Shown piece by piece: positions 24,269 through 33,006 of a DNA stretch of 40,009 nt. The translations under genes were made by a program, and so were the position numbers. The DNA comes from an uncultured bacterium (GTDB taxonomy: Bacteria; Verrucomicrobiota; Lentisphaeria; Oligosphaerales; Oligosphaeraceae). The notes beneath the pieces are model-generated. The model worked only from the letters and a program-made list of their open reading frames with translations, searched no databases and was not told where the DNA came from. Location of the stretch: contig CACYQT010000057.1 in assembly GCA_902776645.1 (NCBI GenBank), forward strand, positions 1-40,009, given 5' to 3'. How positions within the stretch are numbered: the first letter of the stretch is position 1; each line of letters begins with the position of its first letter.

Positions 24269-27262
24269 ATGTCATTCCTGCAGAAACTAGTCTATCGTGA
24301 TTTCACCAGACGGCGCGCCATGATGGCCTTCGCCCTGCTCGCCATCATGGCGACATGCGGCCTCATCGTCTGGTTTGTCGCAACCATCAATCCCAGAGCA
24401 TTTTCCGAAGACGACGGCACGCAACCGTTCTATGGAACGTATTCGCTCGCCATCGCGTCGCCGCGTGAACTGCCCGTCGAACTGGCGGACGCCGTGGAGG
24501 CGAATCCGTCCGCAAAAAAAATCGCCTACGCCATGCAGCAGCAGGCTCAAATCATGCTAAACGGTTATACCGCAGCCCTCAAGCCAAGCGGCATGGGCGA
24601 ACGGCGCAGCCCCGCCCTGCTCGCCATCGGCGACAACGAACCGCCGTTCGAAATCGATGAAGGCCGTTGGATACAAGCTCCTTATGAATGCGTTGTCGGC
24701 TCCGCCGCGGAAGACATCATCGTTGCCGTGCCGGGCGAAAAGGCTTCGCGCACAATCAAGCTCGGCGACAAATTGGATGTCACGACGGACGCGGGCGTTA
24801 CGCAATTCACGGTCGTCGGCAAGCTCCGTCAGAAACTGCCGCAGGACATCCGCGGCCAGACCGGCGGCATGTACGCCTTCGGCTTCGGAATCGGTCTCGG
24901 CGGCAAGCCCATGGGCGGTCCCGCCGCAACGCCGCCAAATCCACCAAAAGGCGCTGCGACGCAACAACCTGCGCCACCGCCACGCCGCCGCGGCCGCCGC
25001 ATGGGCGGCGCGGAAGTCTCGCCGACCACACCATCCGTCTATATCTCCATGGACGACATGGCCGCCGTCTTCGACCGCGACATCCCGTCCAACATCGTCT
25101 TCGTCCAACTCGTCGACAACGCCGACTACGATGCATTCTACCGTGACATCGAGCAGAAGCTCGGCGGCACGTTGCAAGACTGGAATCTCAAATCATACGA
25201 TCCGCGCGTCAAGCAAAAACAGAGCGAAGGCGGCATGTCGCCGCAACAAATCGTCGCACAGGCCTGGTCAACCGTCGGCATCGTCATCGTCGCCTCCGTC
25301 TTCATCATTTTCACGACGCTCAGCATGGGCGTCTCCACCCGCACACGCCAGCTGGCCATGTTGCGCGCCATCGGCCTCACGCGCCTTCAGGTCGCCTTTT
25401 ATATTATATTGGAAGGACTTGCGCTCGGCATCATCGGCTGGATCGGCGGCATGGCCGCCGGATGGCTTCTGCTGACAGGACTCGTCTATGCCGACACTGG
25501 CGGCCTCCCGCTTGTCACCCTCTCCCCTGTCGCCGTCCTTTTCACAGGAGCCTGCTCGCTTTGCGGCGCGTTTCTGGCCTCCATCATCCCCGCCTATCGC
25601 GCCACACGAATTTCGCCGACGGAATCCATGGTCCGGGACTTTCATGTCCCATCGTTCCGCAAGTTGTTCTGTTCAGGCATCTTCGGCGTTCTCCTTCTCG
25701 CATTGATTCCTGTCGTCGTCTTCCTGCCGCCGTTTCTTGACACGCCAACGCGTCTGCTGCTTTTCACGACCATCGGCAGCGCCTTGCTCGGCATCGGTTT
25801 CCTCCTGTTCATCCCGTGGACCATCGCCTTCACGGAAAAATGGCTCGCTCCGCCATTGGCGAAACTGCTTGCGTTCCATCCGCGATTCCTCTCGCAGATT
25901 CTCACGGGAAACTACTGGCGGACGTTGGGCACGACGCTTGCGTTGTCCATCGGCCTCGGCCTTTTCACCGCCATCAACATCTGGGGCTCATCCATGCTGA
26001 ACATGTTCTGGACGCCGAAATACATTCCGGACACGCTAGTCCGCTTCCATGAAGGACTTGCAGGCGATTTCGTCGCTACACAGACGGCTCGGATGCCTGG
26101 CGTCAAAAGCGACCGATTCATGCCCGTCACCGTCGCCCAGCCGAACTTCGCCCCCGCCATGCAGCGGCTCCTGCAAGAGGAGGCGGGAGCCATGGCCGGC
26201 AACGCCGTCGTCATGGGCATCCAGCCAGAATTGGCCTTCCGCAAAGATCATCCGCTGTTGGACTTGCGCTATGTGGAAGGTAGCCGCGCATCCGTTCTAG
26301 AGGCGTTTTCACAACCGGACAACCGCGTCTGCGTCATTCCCGAAACGCTCTCCAAACGCATGAACCTCCACGTCGGCGACTCCTTCGGACTTGAAGAAAG
26401 CGCCGTCCGCAAACGGGAAGTCCGCAATCCGCAGCCACAACAAGGCGACCGGAAAATCTACAACACGCATTCCGCTTTCGCCCCCTACGAAGTCGTCGCC
26501 GTCATCGACTTCCCATGGGTCTGGTTTTCAAAGTGTTCCGGCGTCCGCGTCAGCGCGGGCCGCACCGCCGCCCTGCTCTTTGCCCCCTACGACATGCTGA
26601 TAAAGGATTTCGGCGCCATCGACAATGAATTCTTCTGGTTCGACCACGAGCCCGATCTCACATACGCCCAAATCAGCGACTATATGAAAGCCGTCGCCTC
26701 CGAAGCCGCGCAGCTGAAACCGCAAGCCACATCCGTCAGTAGTTATTCAGGCGGAACGCTTTGGGACTCCGGCATCAACAAGTATTTCGTCATGGTCAGT
26801 TCCAACGAAAGCCTGAACAACTCCCTTGCCAACCGCTCCTATTCCGTATTGGACGCCATGGCGAAGATGCCGTTGCTCATCCTGTTGCTTTCGACTTTCG
26901 CCGTCCTCAACACGATTGTCGTCTCCGTCCGCGCAAGACGCTGGGAAATCGGTGTTTTGCGGGCCAACGGCGTCACACGCGGCGGTCTTGTCCGAATGAT
27001 TCTGGCGGAATCGCTGCTCATCGGCCTATGCGCATGCGTCCTAAGCTTCTGCTTCGGACTGTACTATGCCATATTGGCCACGAAACTGGTCGATTATGCG
27101 CCAATCTTCGGCGTCATCGCCCCGCCACTGACGATCCCCTGGACGCGCCTCCTGCCCGGCTACGCCGCCGCCGTCATCGTCGCGGCGTTGGCGGGCATCC
27201 TGCCCGCCGTCGCCATCGCCCGCCGTGAAACAGCCTCCCTCCTGCAAAGGACGCAAGAGTAA
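24269..27262 (+). CDS. Large FtsX-type ABC permease with two FtsX domains
   Basis: The 997-residue protein has an N-terminal membrane helix (about 18-38), a large periplasmic region (about 40-320) and a first FtsX unit (about 325-450, TTLSMGVSTRTRQLAMLRAIG). Further membrane helices follow (about 475-560), then a second periplasmic region and a C-terminal FtsX unit (about 875-990, VLNTIVVSVRARRWEIGVLRANGV). The repeated R-R/Q-x(E/L)-I/M-x-(V/M)-LRA(I/N)G loop is the usual ATPase-contact signature. A Pro/Arg-rich insert (PPNPPKG through PPPRRRGRRMGG, about 222-248) interrupts the first periplasmic region. It is the membrane partner of the preceding ATPase. No Shine-Dalgarno is evident (CTTCCC before ATG). 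Confidence 0.9.
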   Translation: MSFLQKLVYRDFTRRRAMMAFALLAIMATCGLIVWFVATINPRAFSEDDGTQPFYGTYSLAIASPRELPVELADAVEANPSAKKIAYAMQQQAQIMLNGYTAALKPSGMGERRSPALLAIGDNEPPFEIDEGRWIQAPYECVVGSAAEDIIVAVPGEKASRTIKLGDKLDVTTDAGVTQFTVVGKLRQKLPQDIRGQTGGMYAFGFGIGLGGKPMGGPAATPPNPPKGAATQQPAPPPRRRGRRMGGAEVSPTTPSVYISMDDMAAVFDRDIPSNIVFVQLVDNADYDAFYRDIEQKLGGTLQDWNLKSYDPRVKQKQSEGGMSPQQIVAQAWSTVGIVIVASVFIIFTTLSMGVSTRTRQLAMLRAIGLTRLQVAFYIILEGLALGIIGWIGGMAAGWLLLTGLVYADTGGLPLVTLSPVAVLFTGACSLCGAFLASIIPAYRATRISPTESMVRDFHVPSFRKLFCSGIFGVLLLALIPVVVFLPPFLDTPTRLLLFTTIGSALLGIGFLLFIPWTIAFTEKWLAPPLAKLLAFHPRFLSQILTGNYWRTLGTTLALSIGLGLFTAINIWGSSMLNMFWTPKYIPDTLVRFHEGLAGDFVATQTARMPGVKSDRFMPVTVAQPNFAPAMQRLLQEEAGAMAGNAVVMGIQPELAFRKDHPLLDLRYVEGSRASVLEAFSQPDNRVCVIPETLSKRMNLHVGDSFGLEESAVRKREVRNPQPQQGDRKIYNTHSAFAPYEVVAVIDFPWVWFSKCSGVRVSAGRTAALLFAPYDMLIKDFGAIDNEFFWFDHEPDLTYAQISDYMKAVASEAAQLKPQATSVSSYSGGTLWDSGINKYFVMVSSNESLNNSLANRSYSVLDAMAKMPLLILLLSTFAVLNTIVVSVRARRWEIGVLRANGVTRGGLVRMILAESLLIGLCACVLSFCFGLYYAILATKLVDYAPIFGVIAPPLTIPWTRLLPGYAAAVIVAALAGILPAVAIARRETASLLQRTQE

Positions 27263-27271
27263 AAAAACTGC

Positions 27272-28081
27272 CTACTTGAACTCCGCAGGAAGCGTCAGCA
27301 TCTGATACATCATGGCCTTCGCCATACGGTAGTGGCCCAAAGCGTTGGGATGCAACAAGTCCGTCTTCGCGTCGTGGAAATATTTCGCATGGGAGGGCGT
27401 CACGGGATACAGGCCGCTGACGCCGTTCAAATCAATCACAGGCACGGCCCACAGATTGCCGGCCTCCTTGATGACCTTCACGTATTCATCCACATAGAGG
27501 CCGATGTCGTTCGGGAACGACTCCTCCGGCTGGATGTTCGCGCCGCCGAATGTCGCGAAGGCGCGATGGATCGGCGTCAACAGCACGATCTGTTGGTCGG
27601 GGAAGTTCTCTTTCAGAAATTCCATGACGGTGTTGATGCGGCCGCGGAAGGTCGCCATGTTCTTCTGGAACGCGCGGCGCGGCTTTTTCATCATCCGGCC
27701 ATGGGAATTGACCTCCTCCTCCGCAACCGTCCACCATTCACCCAGCGGCGTGCCGCCGTTGAAATCGTTGGTGCCCGCGAAAATGAAAATCGCGTCGACA
27801 TCGCCGCCCCTCTCCGCCTTCAGCTTCTTCGCCTGCTCGAAAACGCCCGCCCATGTATGGCCGTTGATGCCATAGACCCACGGTTCGACGCCCAGCATCT
27901 CCTCAAGAAACTGCCAATAGTTTTTCTCCGTGCCGACATGGATCTTGTCCGTGATCGAATCGCCGAGAAACGCGACTTTCTTCCCTTTCCATTGCGTGTC
28001 GGGAACCGTCGGCTCCGCTTCCGCATGGACGCACATCGACATCGTCGCAATCGCCAGGCCAGTCATCAGCAAATGTTTCAT
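27272..28081 (-). CDS. Secreted SGNH/GDSL hydrolase
   Basis: A signal peptide (HLLMTGLAIATMSMCVHA) is followed by the GDSL block VAFLGDSITDK (Ser at about residue 42). Block III is IFIFAGTNDFNGG with the conserved Asn, and block V is DLLHPNALGH with the Asp/His pair. Such enzymes are esterases or lipases, often carbohydrate esterases. The ATG at 28081 has AGGAG 7 bases upstream; a TTG two codons earlier is less likely. It starts 17 bases after the MFS gene, so the pair is co-transcribed. It is convergent with the FtsX gene with only 9 bases between them. Confidence 0.87.
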   Translation of the reverse strand: MKHLLMTGLAIATMSMCVHAEAEPTVPDTQWKGKKVAFLGDSITDKIHVGTEKNYWQFLEEMLGVEPWVYGINGHTWAGVFEQAKKLKAERGGDVDAIFIFAGTNDFNGGTPLGEWWTVAEEEVNSHGRMMKKPRRAFQKNMATFRGRINTVMEFLKENFPDQQIVLLTPIHRAFATFGGANIQPEESFPNDIGLYVDEYVKVIKEAGNLWAVPVIDLNGVSGLYPVTPSHAKYFHDAKTDLLHPNALGHYRMAKAMMYQMLTLPAEFK

Positions 28082-28097
28082 CTTCAATCTCCTATGA

Positions 28098-29342
28098 TTA
28101 TTTAATCACGTTTTTGTGACGCGTCTCCGCCAACAGCACCAATGTCAGCAGCAACTGGCTGGCGGGCAGGAGGAAAAACGGCATGCTCAAACTGTGGAAC
28201 ACATCGCCGAGCACCCCCATCAGCCACGAGAATATCCCGCAGCCGGGCACGCCCGCACATGACAGCCAGACGAACACCATCGTCTCGTCCAGATGCTTCG
28301 GCAGGCGATCGACGGAATACGTCTGGATGGTCGGCCACAACGGCGCGATCGTGATGCCGATCAGATAATCCAAAACAAACATCAGGATGAGCGTGCCGAT
28401 CCGTCCGATCGCCATGTCCGGCTGGAGGAACGGTATGGAGCAGGACAGCAACATGCCGATCGCGCAAGCCACGATGAGCGACTGCCCAAGCCGCTTCTGC
28501 GGCACATAGACGCCCCATCCCATGCGGCCCGTCACCATGCCCAGCGAGAACACGGCGGTCGCCAAGCCGCCAAGAAACGCGCCGGTCTTCATCGTCAGCT
28601 GCATGAAGCTCGCAATCCAGAATGTCATGCAAAATTCCGCGCCGCCGGCTATGAACATCAGCAGGAAAAACAGCCAGAATTTCGGCGTCGCCCAAATGTC
28701 CTTCGTCTGCTTCACGACCGTCGCAAACGAAACGGCTTCATGCTCTTCCGGAAACTCACGGCCTTTCTTTTCAGGCCACAGCAGGAACAGCCCCGCCACC
28801 ACGGCCAGAAGGCATGCGCAGAACACGACGGGCCGCCACGGGACGCCGCACATCAGCATGAATCCCGCGCCGATCGTCGTTCCCGTCACGCCGATGGACC
28901 AGAACGAATGGGCGAAATTCATGTACTGCCCCGTATTCTCCTTGTGCAGTTTCTGGACGAACGGTGTCGCCATCGCCTCGATGTAGCCTTCACCGCATCC
29001 CGCGCAAAGCAATGCCGCGAACATCAGCCAGTAGCTGTTCGACAGCGATACGCACAGACAGCCGAATCCCATGACGAAAGCAGCCAGCCCCAATGACTTG
29101 CGCAAGCCAAGCTTCGCGCTGATGAAACCGCTGACGACCATTAGCGTCGTCATGGAGATCGTTCGCGAAAGTTGCAGCGCGCCGCCCGCGCCCATGCCGC
29201 CTTCCGCCAACGGAAATCCCAGGGACGACGCGATTTGTATCAACGCCACCGGCACGATCACGGAACTGGACGCATACGCGAAGAAGGTGATGAACGCGGC
29301 GTAATCGTACCGATGGAACTCCAATTTTACACGATCACTCAT
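28098..29342 (-). CDS. MFS transporter, probable sugar permease
   Basis: The roughly 414-residue protein has about twelve membrane segments in two six-helix halves, e.g. AAFITFFAYASSSVIVPVALI, FVLDYLIGITIAPLWPTIQT and a charged central loop WPEKKGREFPEEHEAV. SAKLGLRKSLGL fits the loop 2-3 signature of the major facilitator superfamily. The substrate cannot be read; the neighbouring oxidoreductase and SGNH esterase suggest a sugar or sugar derivative. The ATG at 29342 (MSDRVKLEF) is preferred over an upstream TTG, although no clear ribosome-binding site is seen. Confidence 0.85.
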   Translation of the reverse strand: MSDRVKLEFHRYDYAAFITFFAYASSSVIVPVALIQIASSLGFPLAEGGMGAGGALQLSRTISMTTLMVVSGFISAKLGLRKSLGLAAFVMGFGCLCVSLSNSYWLMFAALLCAGCGEGYIEAMATPFVQKLHKENTGQYMNFAHSFWSIGVTGTTIGAGFMLMCGVPWRPVVFCACLLAVVAGLFLLWPEKKGREFPEEHEAVSFATVVKQTKDIWATPKFWLFFLLMFIAGGAEFCMTFWIASFMQLTMKTGAFLGGLATAVFSLGMVTGRMGWGVYVPQKRLGQSLIVACAIGMLLSCSIPFLQPDMAIGRIGTLILMFVLDYLIGITIAPLWPTIQTYSVDRLPKHLDETMVFVWLSCAGVPGCGIFSWLMGVLGDVFHSLSMPFFLLPASQLLLTLVLLAETRHKNVIK

Positions 29343-29369
29343 GAAATGATTACCAATCACCAAAACTTT

Positions 29370-29482
29370 TTGCAAGAGACAAAAGCGACATAAGAGACTA
29401 AAGAGATGGTTTTTGCAATCCCTTTAGTCCCTTTTATCCCTTATGTCGCTTTAGTCGCTTATGTCCCTTTAGTCCCTTTATA
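29370..29482. repeat. Nonamer repeats in inverted arrangement
   Basis: Seven 9-bp units of the form C(C/G)CTT(T/A)(A/T)(G/A)T run without a gap from 29420 to 29482, ending exactly at the stop codon of the oxidoreductase gene. Four inverted units (TTGCAAGAG, ACAAAAGCG, ACATAAGAG, ACTAAAGAG) occupy 29370-29405. The two halves can pair across a 14-base centre to form a long hairpin. Confidence 0.9.
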
Positions 29483-30562
29483 TCAGAGAATAACGCCTTC
29501 CGGGAACGGGATGCCGTTCAGCTTGTAGCACTGCTCCAAGACGGCGATGCGGCGGCGAACCGCCTCCGCCGTGATCAGCTGCGGCGTTCCTTTGCGGATC
29601 GCGTCATAGAGGGAGAGATACAGCTGCTTCGTCGGGCCGGGGGCGGGCTTCGCGCCGGCGCCCGCGTCGGCGGCCGTCACGGGTTCCCATGAATCCGTCG
29701 TCCATTCGAGTTTCTCGGAGCAATAGACACGGCCTTCCAGCGGCGTCATATCGACGACGCGTTTCGGCATCTTGCTCCAATCCACATACTTCCATTCAAG
29801 CTTCTTCGTGCCGCCGTGCAGACCGCCGTTCGTGCCGCAGACACACCAGCGTTCACGCGCGTAGGGATTCGTCGCCATCAGTTCGGCGCGGATGATCGGC
29901 TTGTCTTTGCCAGTCAGTGTCAGATGGACTTCGTCTTCGGCGGGACCGATGGACAGGGAGGACGCCACCATGCACTGCACTTCCGGCTCGCCGTCGCCAA
30001 ACAGCTCCATGGCGTGGTCGACCAGATGCGGCATGTTGTTGTAGAGCTGGCCGCCGCCGTACTGACGGCTCGTCTGCCAGTCCCAACGGCGTCCGAAACC
30101 ATCCCAGCAAATCTGGATGTAGCTGATTTTGCCCAAGATACCGGAGCGGATGATGGAGCGGACCTTCTGGAAGTCCTCTTCAAAGCGGCGCTGCTGGAAC
30201 GGCTGCAAAACTTTGCCCGCCGCCTTCGCCTCCGCGATCATCGAATCGACGTCCGCCGTCGTGAAACCGAACGGCTTTTCGCAAAGGACATGTTTTCCGC
30301 CTTTCAACGCCATGCGGGCCACGGGGGCGTGCATCGAATTGAACGTCGAGACGATGACCATCTCCACGTTCGGATCGGCGATCAACGCCTCGGCGGAAGC
30401 GTACGGCTTCGCGTTCGGAAACGCCTCGTGCGAACGGCGTTCGGGAATGAAATCCGCAATCGCCACCACGTCGAACATATCGCGCATGTCCTTTATCGCG
30501 CTCGCATGGATGCCACAGCCGCTACGTCCAAATCCAACAATACCAACTTTAATCGGTTCCAT
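29483..30562 (-). CDS. Gfo/Idh/MocA family oxidoreductase
   Basis: The Rossmann N-terminus VGIVGFGRSGCGIHA carries the GxGxxG-like NAD(P)-binding turn. HVLCEKPFGFTTADVD has the conserved EKP lysine, and the C-terminal domain includes GGGQLYNNMPHLVDHAMELF with the usual His pair (GGGxxxDxGxH type). These enzymes oxidise or epimerise sugars, inositols and related polyols with NAD(P). The 359-residue length is typical. AGGAG lies 8 bases upstream of the ATG. It probably acts with the downstream MFS and SGNH genes on an imported sugar. Confidence 0.92.
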   Translation of the reverse strand: MEPIKVGIVGFGRSGCGIHASAIKDMRDMFDVVAIADFIPERRSHEAFPNAKPYASAEALIADPNVEMVIVSTFNSMHAPVARMALKGGKHVLCEKPFGFTTADVDSMIAEAKAAGKVLQPFQQRRFEEDFQKVRSIIRSGILGKISYIQICWDGFGRRWDWQTSRQYGGGQLYNNMPHLVDHAMELFGDGEPEVQCMVASSLSIGPAEDEVHLTLTGKDKPIIRAELMATNPYARERWCVCGTNGGLHGGTKKLEWKYVDWSKMPKRVVDMTPLEGRVYCSEKLEWTTDSWEPVTAADAGAGAKPAPGPTKQLYLSLYDAIRKGTPQLITAEAVRRRIAVLEQCYKLNGIPFPEGVIL

Positions 30563-30733
30563 CTTTCAGCTCCTGTCTAAATGCCGTTGTCTCCATGCAA
30601 CCTGCCCCAATCTATACTGTAATATGCTCCGCCAAATTATCCACCGTCTTTTTCCATGAAAACCATTCGAAAAAAACATCCGCGCGGCTATGTTATGCCT
30701 ATTGCCATTTTCATCCCCAACAAAAGATCCACC

Positions 30734-32329
30734 ATGAACACCATCACCCGCCTTGAACTGCTGAAACGTCTCGCCGCCGCAGCCAACCTGACCATCGCCA
30801 CCACTGGCGATATATTCGATGCATTCGACAAACTCAGCCTGCTCCGCAAATTCCGCCGCAACGGCGAAAATCTGCCCGATGCGGCCGCCACCCGCGCCGA
30901 ACTTCTCCAGCTCATCTATAATATAGAGGTATTGTCATTCTACCATGCGCCGACGACGGACGACATCATCCGCCTTGTCGCCAATCTCTCCACCACCATC
31001 GACAGCCTCGGCAAACACAACGCCTTCGCGGACATCGACTACAACCATCCGCACGACCGCGCCATCTACCATGCCGTCGCCAACGGCTATGTCGCCGCGC
31101 CACAAGACGGATTGTTCCGGCCGGAAACACCGCTTTCGACGGATGAAGCGGACGACATCATCCGCCGTTTCCGCGGCCCCGCCCCGGGCAAGCCAGCCGA
31201 TTTCGACGAACGATTCAAATCCCTCTGCGCCAACGACTCCACGTTGCTGACGCATGCCGCGGCCGTCAATCTCTTCAAAAAGGCCGCCCTCGTCGAACCG
31301 TCCGATCCATCCATCGCCGCCCTGCTGGAGGGCATCCGAAAAAACGCCCGCCCGCAGGACACGCCGGAAACCATCAAAGGTTCGCCGGATGATTTGAACA
31401 CATGGATCGGAAGATATTCCAACGGGACGTTCATCCGCGAGGCGCACATCCAAAGCCGCAAGCCGGACACGCCGCCCGTCGAAATCGTCATGCTCAACGA
31501 CACCCACTACAACTACGTCAACAAACGGGACGAAGAGGAGCAGAATCCGTCCATCATGAGCACGCGGCAATACCGCCTATGGCTCCGCAACGGCGCATCC
31601 GTCGGCGTCATCGGCCGTTGCATGGATTTCGCGCGGTACTCCGACCAGACCATCGTCGCAGGCGACGTGCTCGACTACCTGTCATGGGGCTGCCAGCAGC
31701 TCACTGTCGAAAATCTTTTCCGCAAAGACGTCAATCTGCTCGCCTGCCTCGGCGGTCATGACACGACGCGCGTCATGCAGGGCAAAGTCGGCGATCCGAC
31801 ATCGTATGCATCACGGCGACAACTGCTTGACAACTTCTGGCCGCATGACATTACCTACGTCTCGCGTGTTTTGAAGGACAAAGTGCTCGCCATCGTCATG
31901 GACAACGGCGCGTCGCGCTTCTGGGAGAGCCAAATCGCTCCATTCAAGGCCGATATCCAGAAAGCACGCGACAACGGCCTGATCGTCCTGATCTTCGTCC
32001 ACGAACCGCTTTGCACACGCAATCCGAAGGAAGCGGATTGGCCGCCAATCCGCCGCAACGATCCCTATAACTATAACTACAGAGACCGTTTCGCGGGCCG
32101 CCCGCAATCGGACGCGAACACGCTCGCCGTCTATGACACGCTCGTCTCCAATGCAGACATCGTCAAAGCCGTCTTCTGCGGCCACATGCACAGCGACTAC
32201 TACACAGAAATCATCGCCACCTACAAAGACGCCGACGGCAAGACCGTCGATACCGTCATCCCGCAATACGTCCACACCGGCTCCATCTATGATGGCACAG
32301 GCCATGTTTTCAGAATCACTGTCCATTGA
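30734..32329 (+). CDS. SLH-like N-terminus fused to calcineurin-like metallophosphoesterase
   Basis: The C-terminal two thirds are a metallophosphoesterase: LNDTHYNY (D-x-H), AGDVLDY (GD), LGGHDTTR (replacing GNHE), IFVHEPLC and FCGHMHSDYY. The first 150 residues look like degenerate S-layer homology repeats: TITRLELLKRLA, AATRAELLQLIYNI and NAFADIDYNHPHDRAIYHAV followed by ANGYVAAPQDGLFRPETPL. No signal peptide is visible, which is odd for an SLH protein. ATG 30734 is chosen because it begins the SLH-like sequence; ATG 30656 is an alternative and lies about 40 bases after a TATACT box (30613). The ispD gene follows after two bases. The function is unknown. Confidence 0.7.
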   Translation: MNTITRLELLKRLAAAANLTIATTGDIFDAFDKLSLLRKFRRNGENLPDAAATRAELLQLIYNIEVLSFYHAPTTDDIIRLVANLSTTIDSLGKHNAFADIDYNHPHDRAIYHAVANGYVAAPQDGLFRPETPLSTDEADDIIRRFRGPAPGKPADFDERFKSLCANDSTLLTHAAAVNLFKKAALVEPSDPSIAALLEGIRKNARPQDTPETIKGSPDDLNTWIGRYSNGTFIREAHIQSRKPDTPPVEIVMLNDTHYNYVNKRDEEEQNPSIMSTRQYRLWLRNGASVGVIGRCMDFARYSDQTIVAGDVLDYLSWGCQQLTVENLFRKDVNLLACLGGHDTTRVMQGKVGDPTSYASRRQLLDNFWPHDITYVSRVLKDKVLAIVMDNGASRFWESQIAPFKADIQKARDNGLIVLIFVHEPLCTRNPKEADWPPIRRNDPYNYNYRDRFAGRPQSDANTLAVYDTLVSNADIVKAVFCGHMHSDYYTEIIATYKDADGKTVDTVIPQYVHTGSIYDGTGHVFRITVH

Positions 32330-32331
32330 TC

Positions 32332-33006
32332 ATGAGTAACTTAGGCATCATTCTCGTCGCAGGCGGCTCCTCCACGCGCTTTGGGGCGGACAAGCAGTTC
32401 GCCCTGCTCGCTGGCCTGCCCGTTTTCCTCCATTCCGTCCGCGCCTTCCTGCCCTGCGCGACGGAACTCGTTCTCGTCGTGCCCTCCGGACGGCAGGAGG
32501 ACTTCCATGGCAAAATCATCCAATACAAATTGGATTCGCCGAAAATCCGCTATGCGACCGGTGGCGCAACCCGCTCGGAATCCGTGCAGAACGGCCTCGC
32601 CGCGCTGTCGTTCACAGACGGCATCGTCGCCATCCATGACGCGGCGCGACCTCTCGCCACGGCGGAGCTTCTCATGAAACTGGTGGAAGCCGCCGAAAAA
32701 TTCGGAGGCGCGGCACCCGCCCATCCCGTCACCGACACGCTACTCGTGGCGGACGACACGAACCGCATGACAGGCGTCCAGCCGCGGGACCGTCTATGGC
32801 AAGTCGCCACGCCGCAGGTCTTTCAGCTGCAACCGTTACTGAAAGCCTATCGGCATGCCGCCGGACAGCCGTTCACGGATGACACGCAGGTCTTTTTCCA
32901 CGACGGCGGCCATGTCCAGATCGTTCCGGATTCCTCCGACAATCTGAAAATCACCTATCCGGAAGACCTCTCCCGCGCCGAATCCATTCTGCAAAAAACA
33001 AAATGA
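32332..33006 (+). CDS. ispD: 2-C-methyl-D-erythritol 4-phosphate cytidylyltransferase (IspD)
   Basis: IspD joins CTP and MEP to give CDP-ME, the third step of the non-mevalonate isoprenoid pathway, in the cytoplasm. The nucleotide-binding loop AGGSSTRFGADKQF, then GGATRSESVQNGL, VAIHDAARPL and the C-terminal TDDTQVF and GNxxNxKIT-like SSDNLKITYPEDL are all present. The 224-residue length is standard. The gene begins two bases after the preceding stop codon and its own stop overlaps the ispH start (ATGA), so translation is probably coupled. Confidence 0.95.
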   Translation: MSNLGIILVAGGSSTRFGADKQFALLAGLPVFLHSVRAFLPCATELVLVVPSGRQEDFHGKIIQYKLDSPKIRYATGGATRSESVQNGLAALSFTDGIVAIHDAARPLATAELLMKLVEAAEKFGGAAPAHPVTDTLLVADDTNRMTGVQPRDRLWQVATPQVFQLQPLLKAYRHAAGQPFTDDTQVFFHDGGHVQIVPDSSDNLKITYPEDLSRAESILQKTK

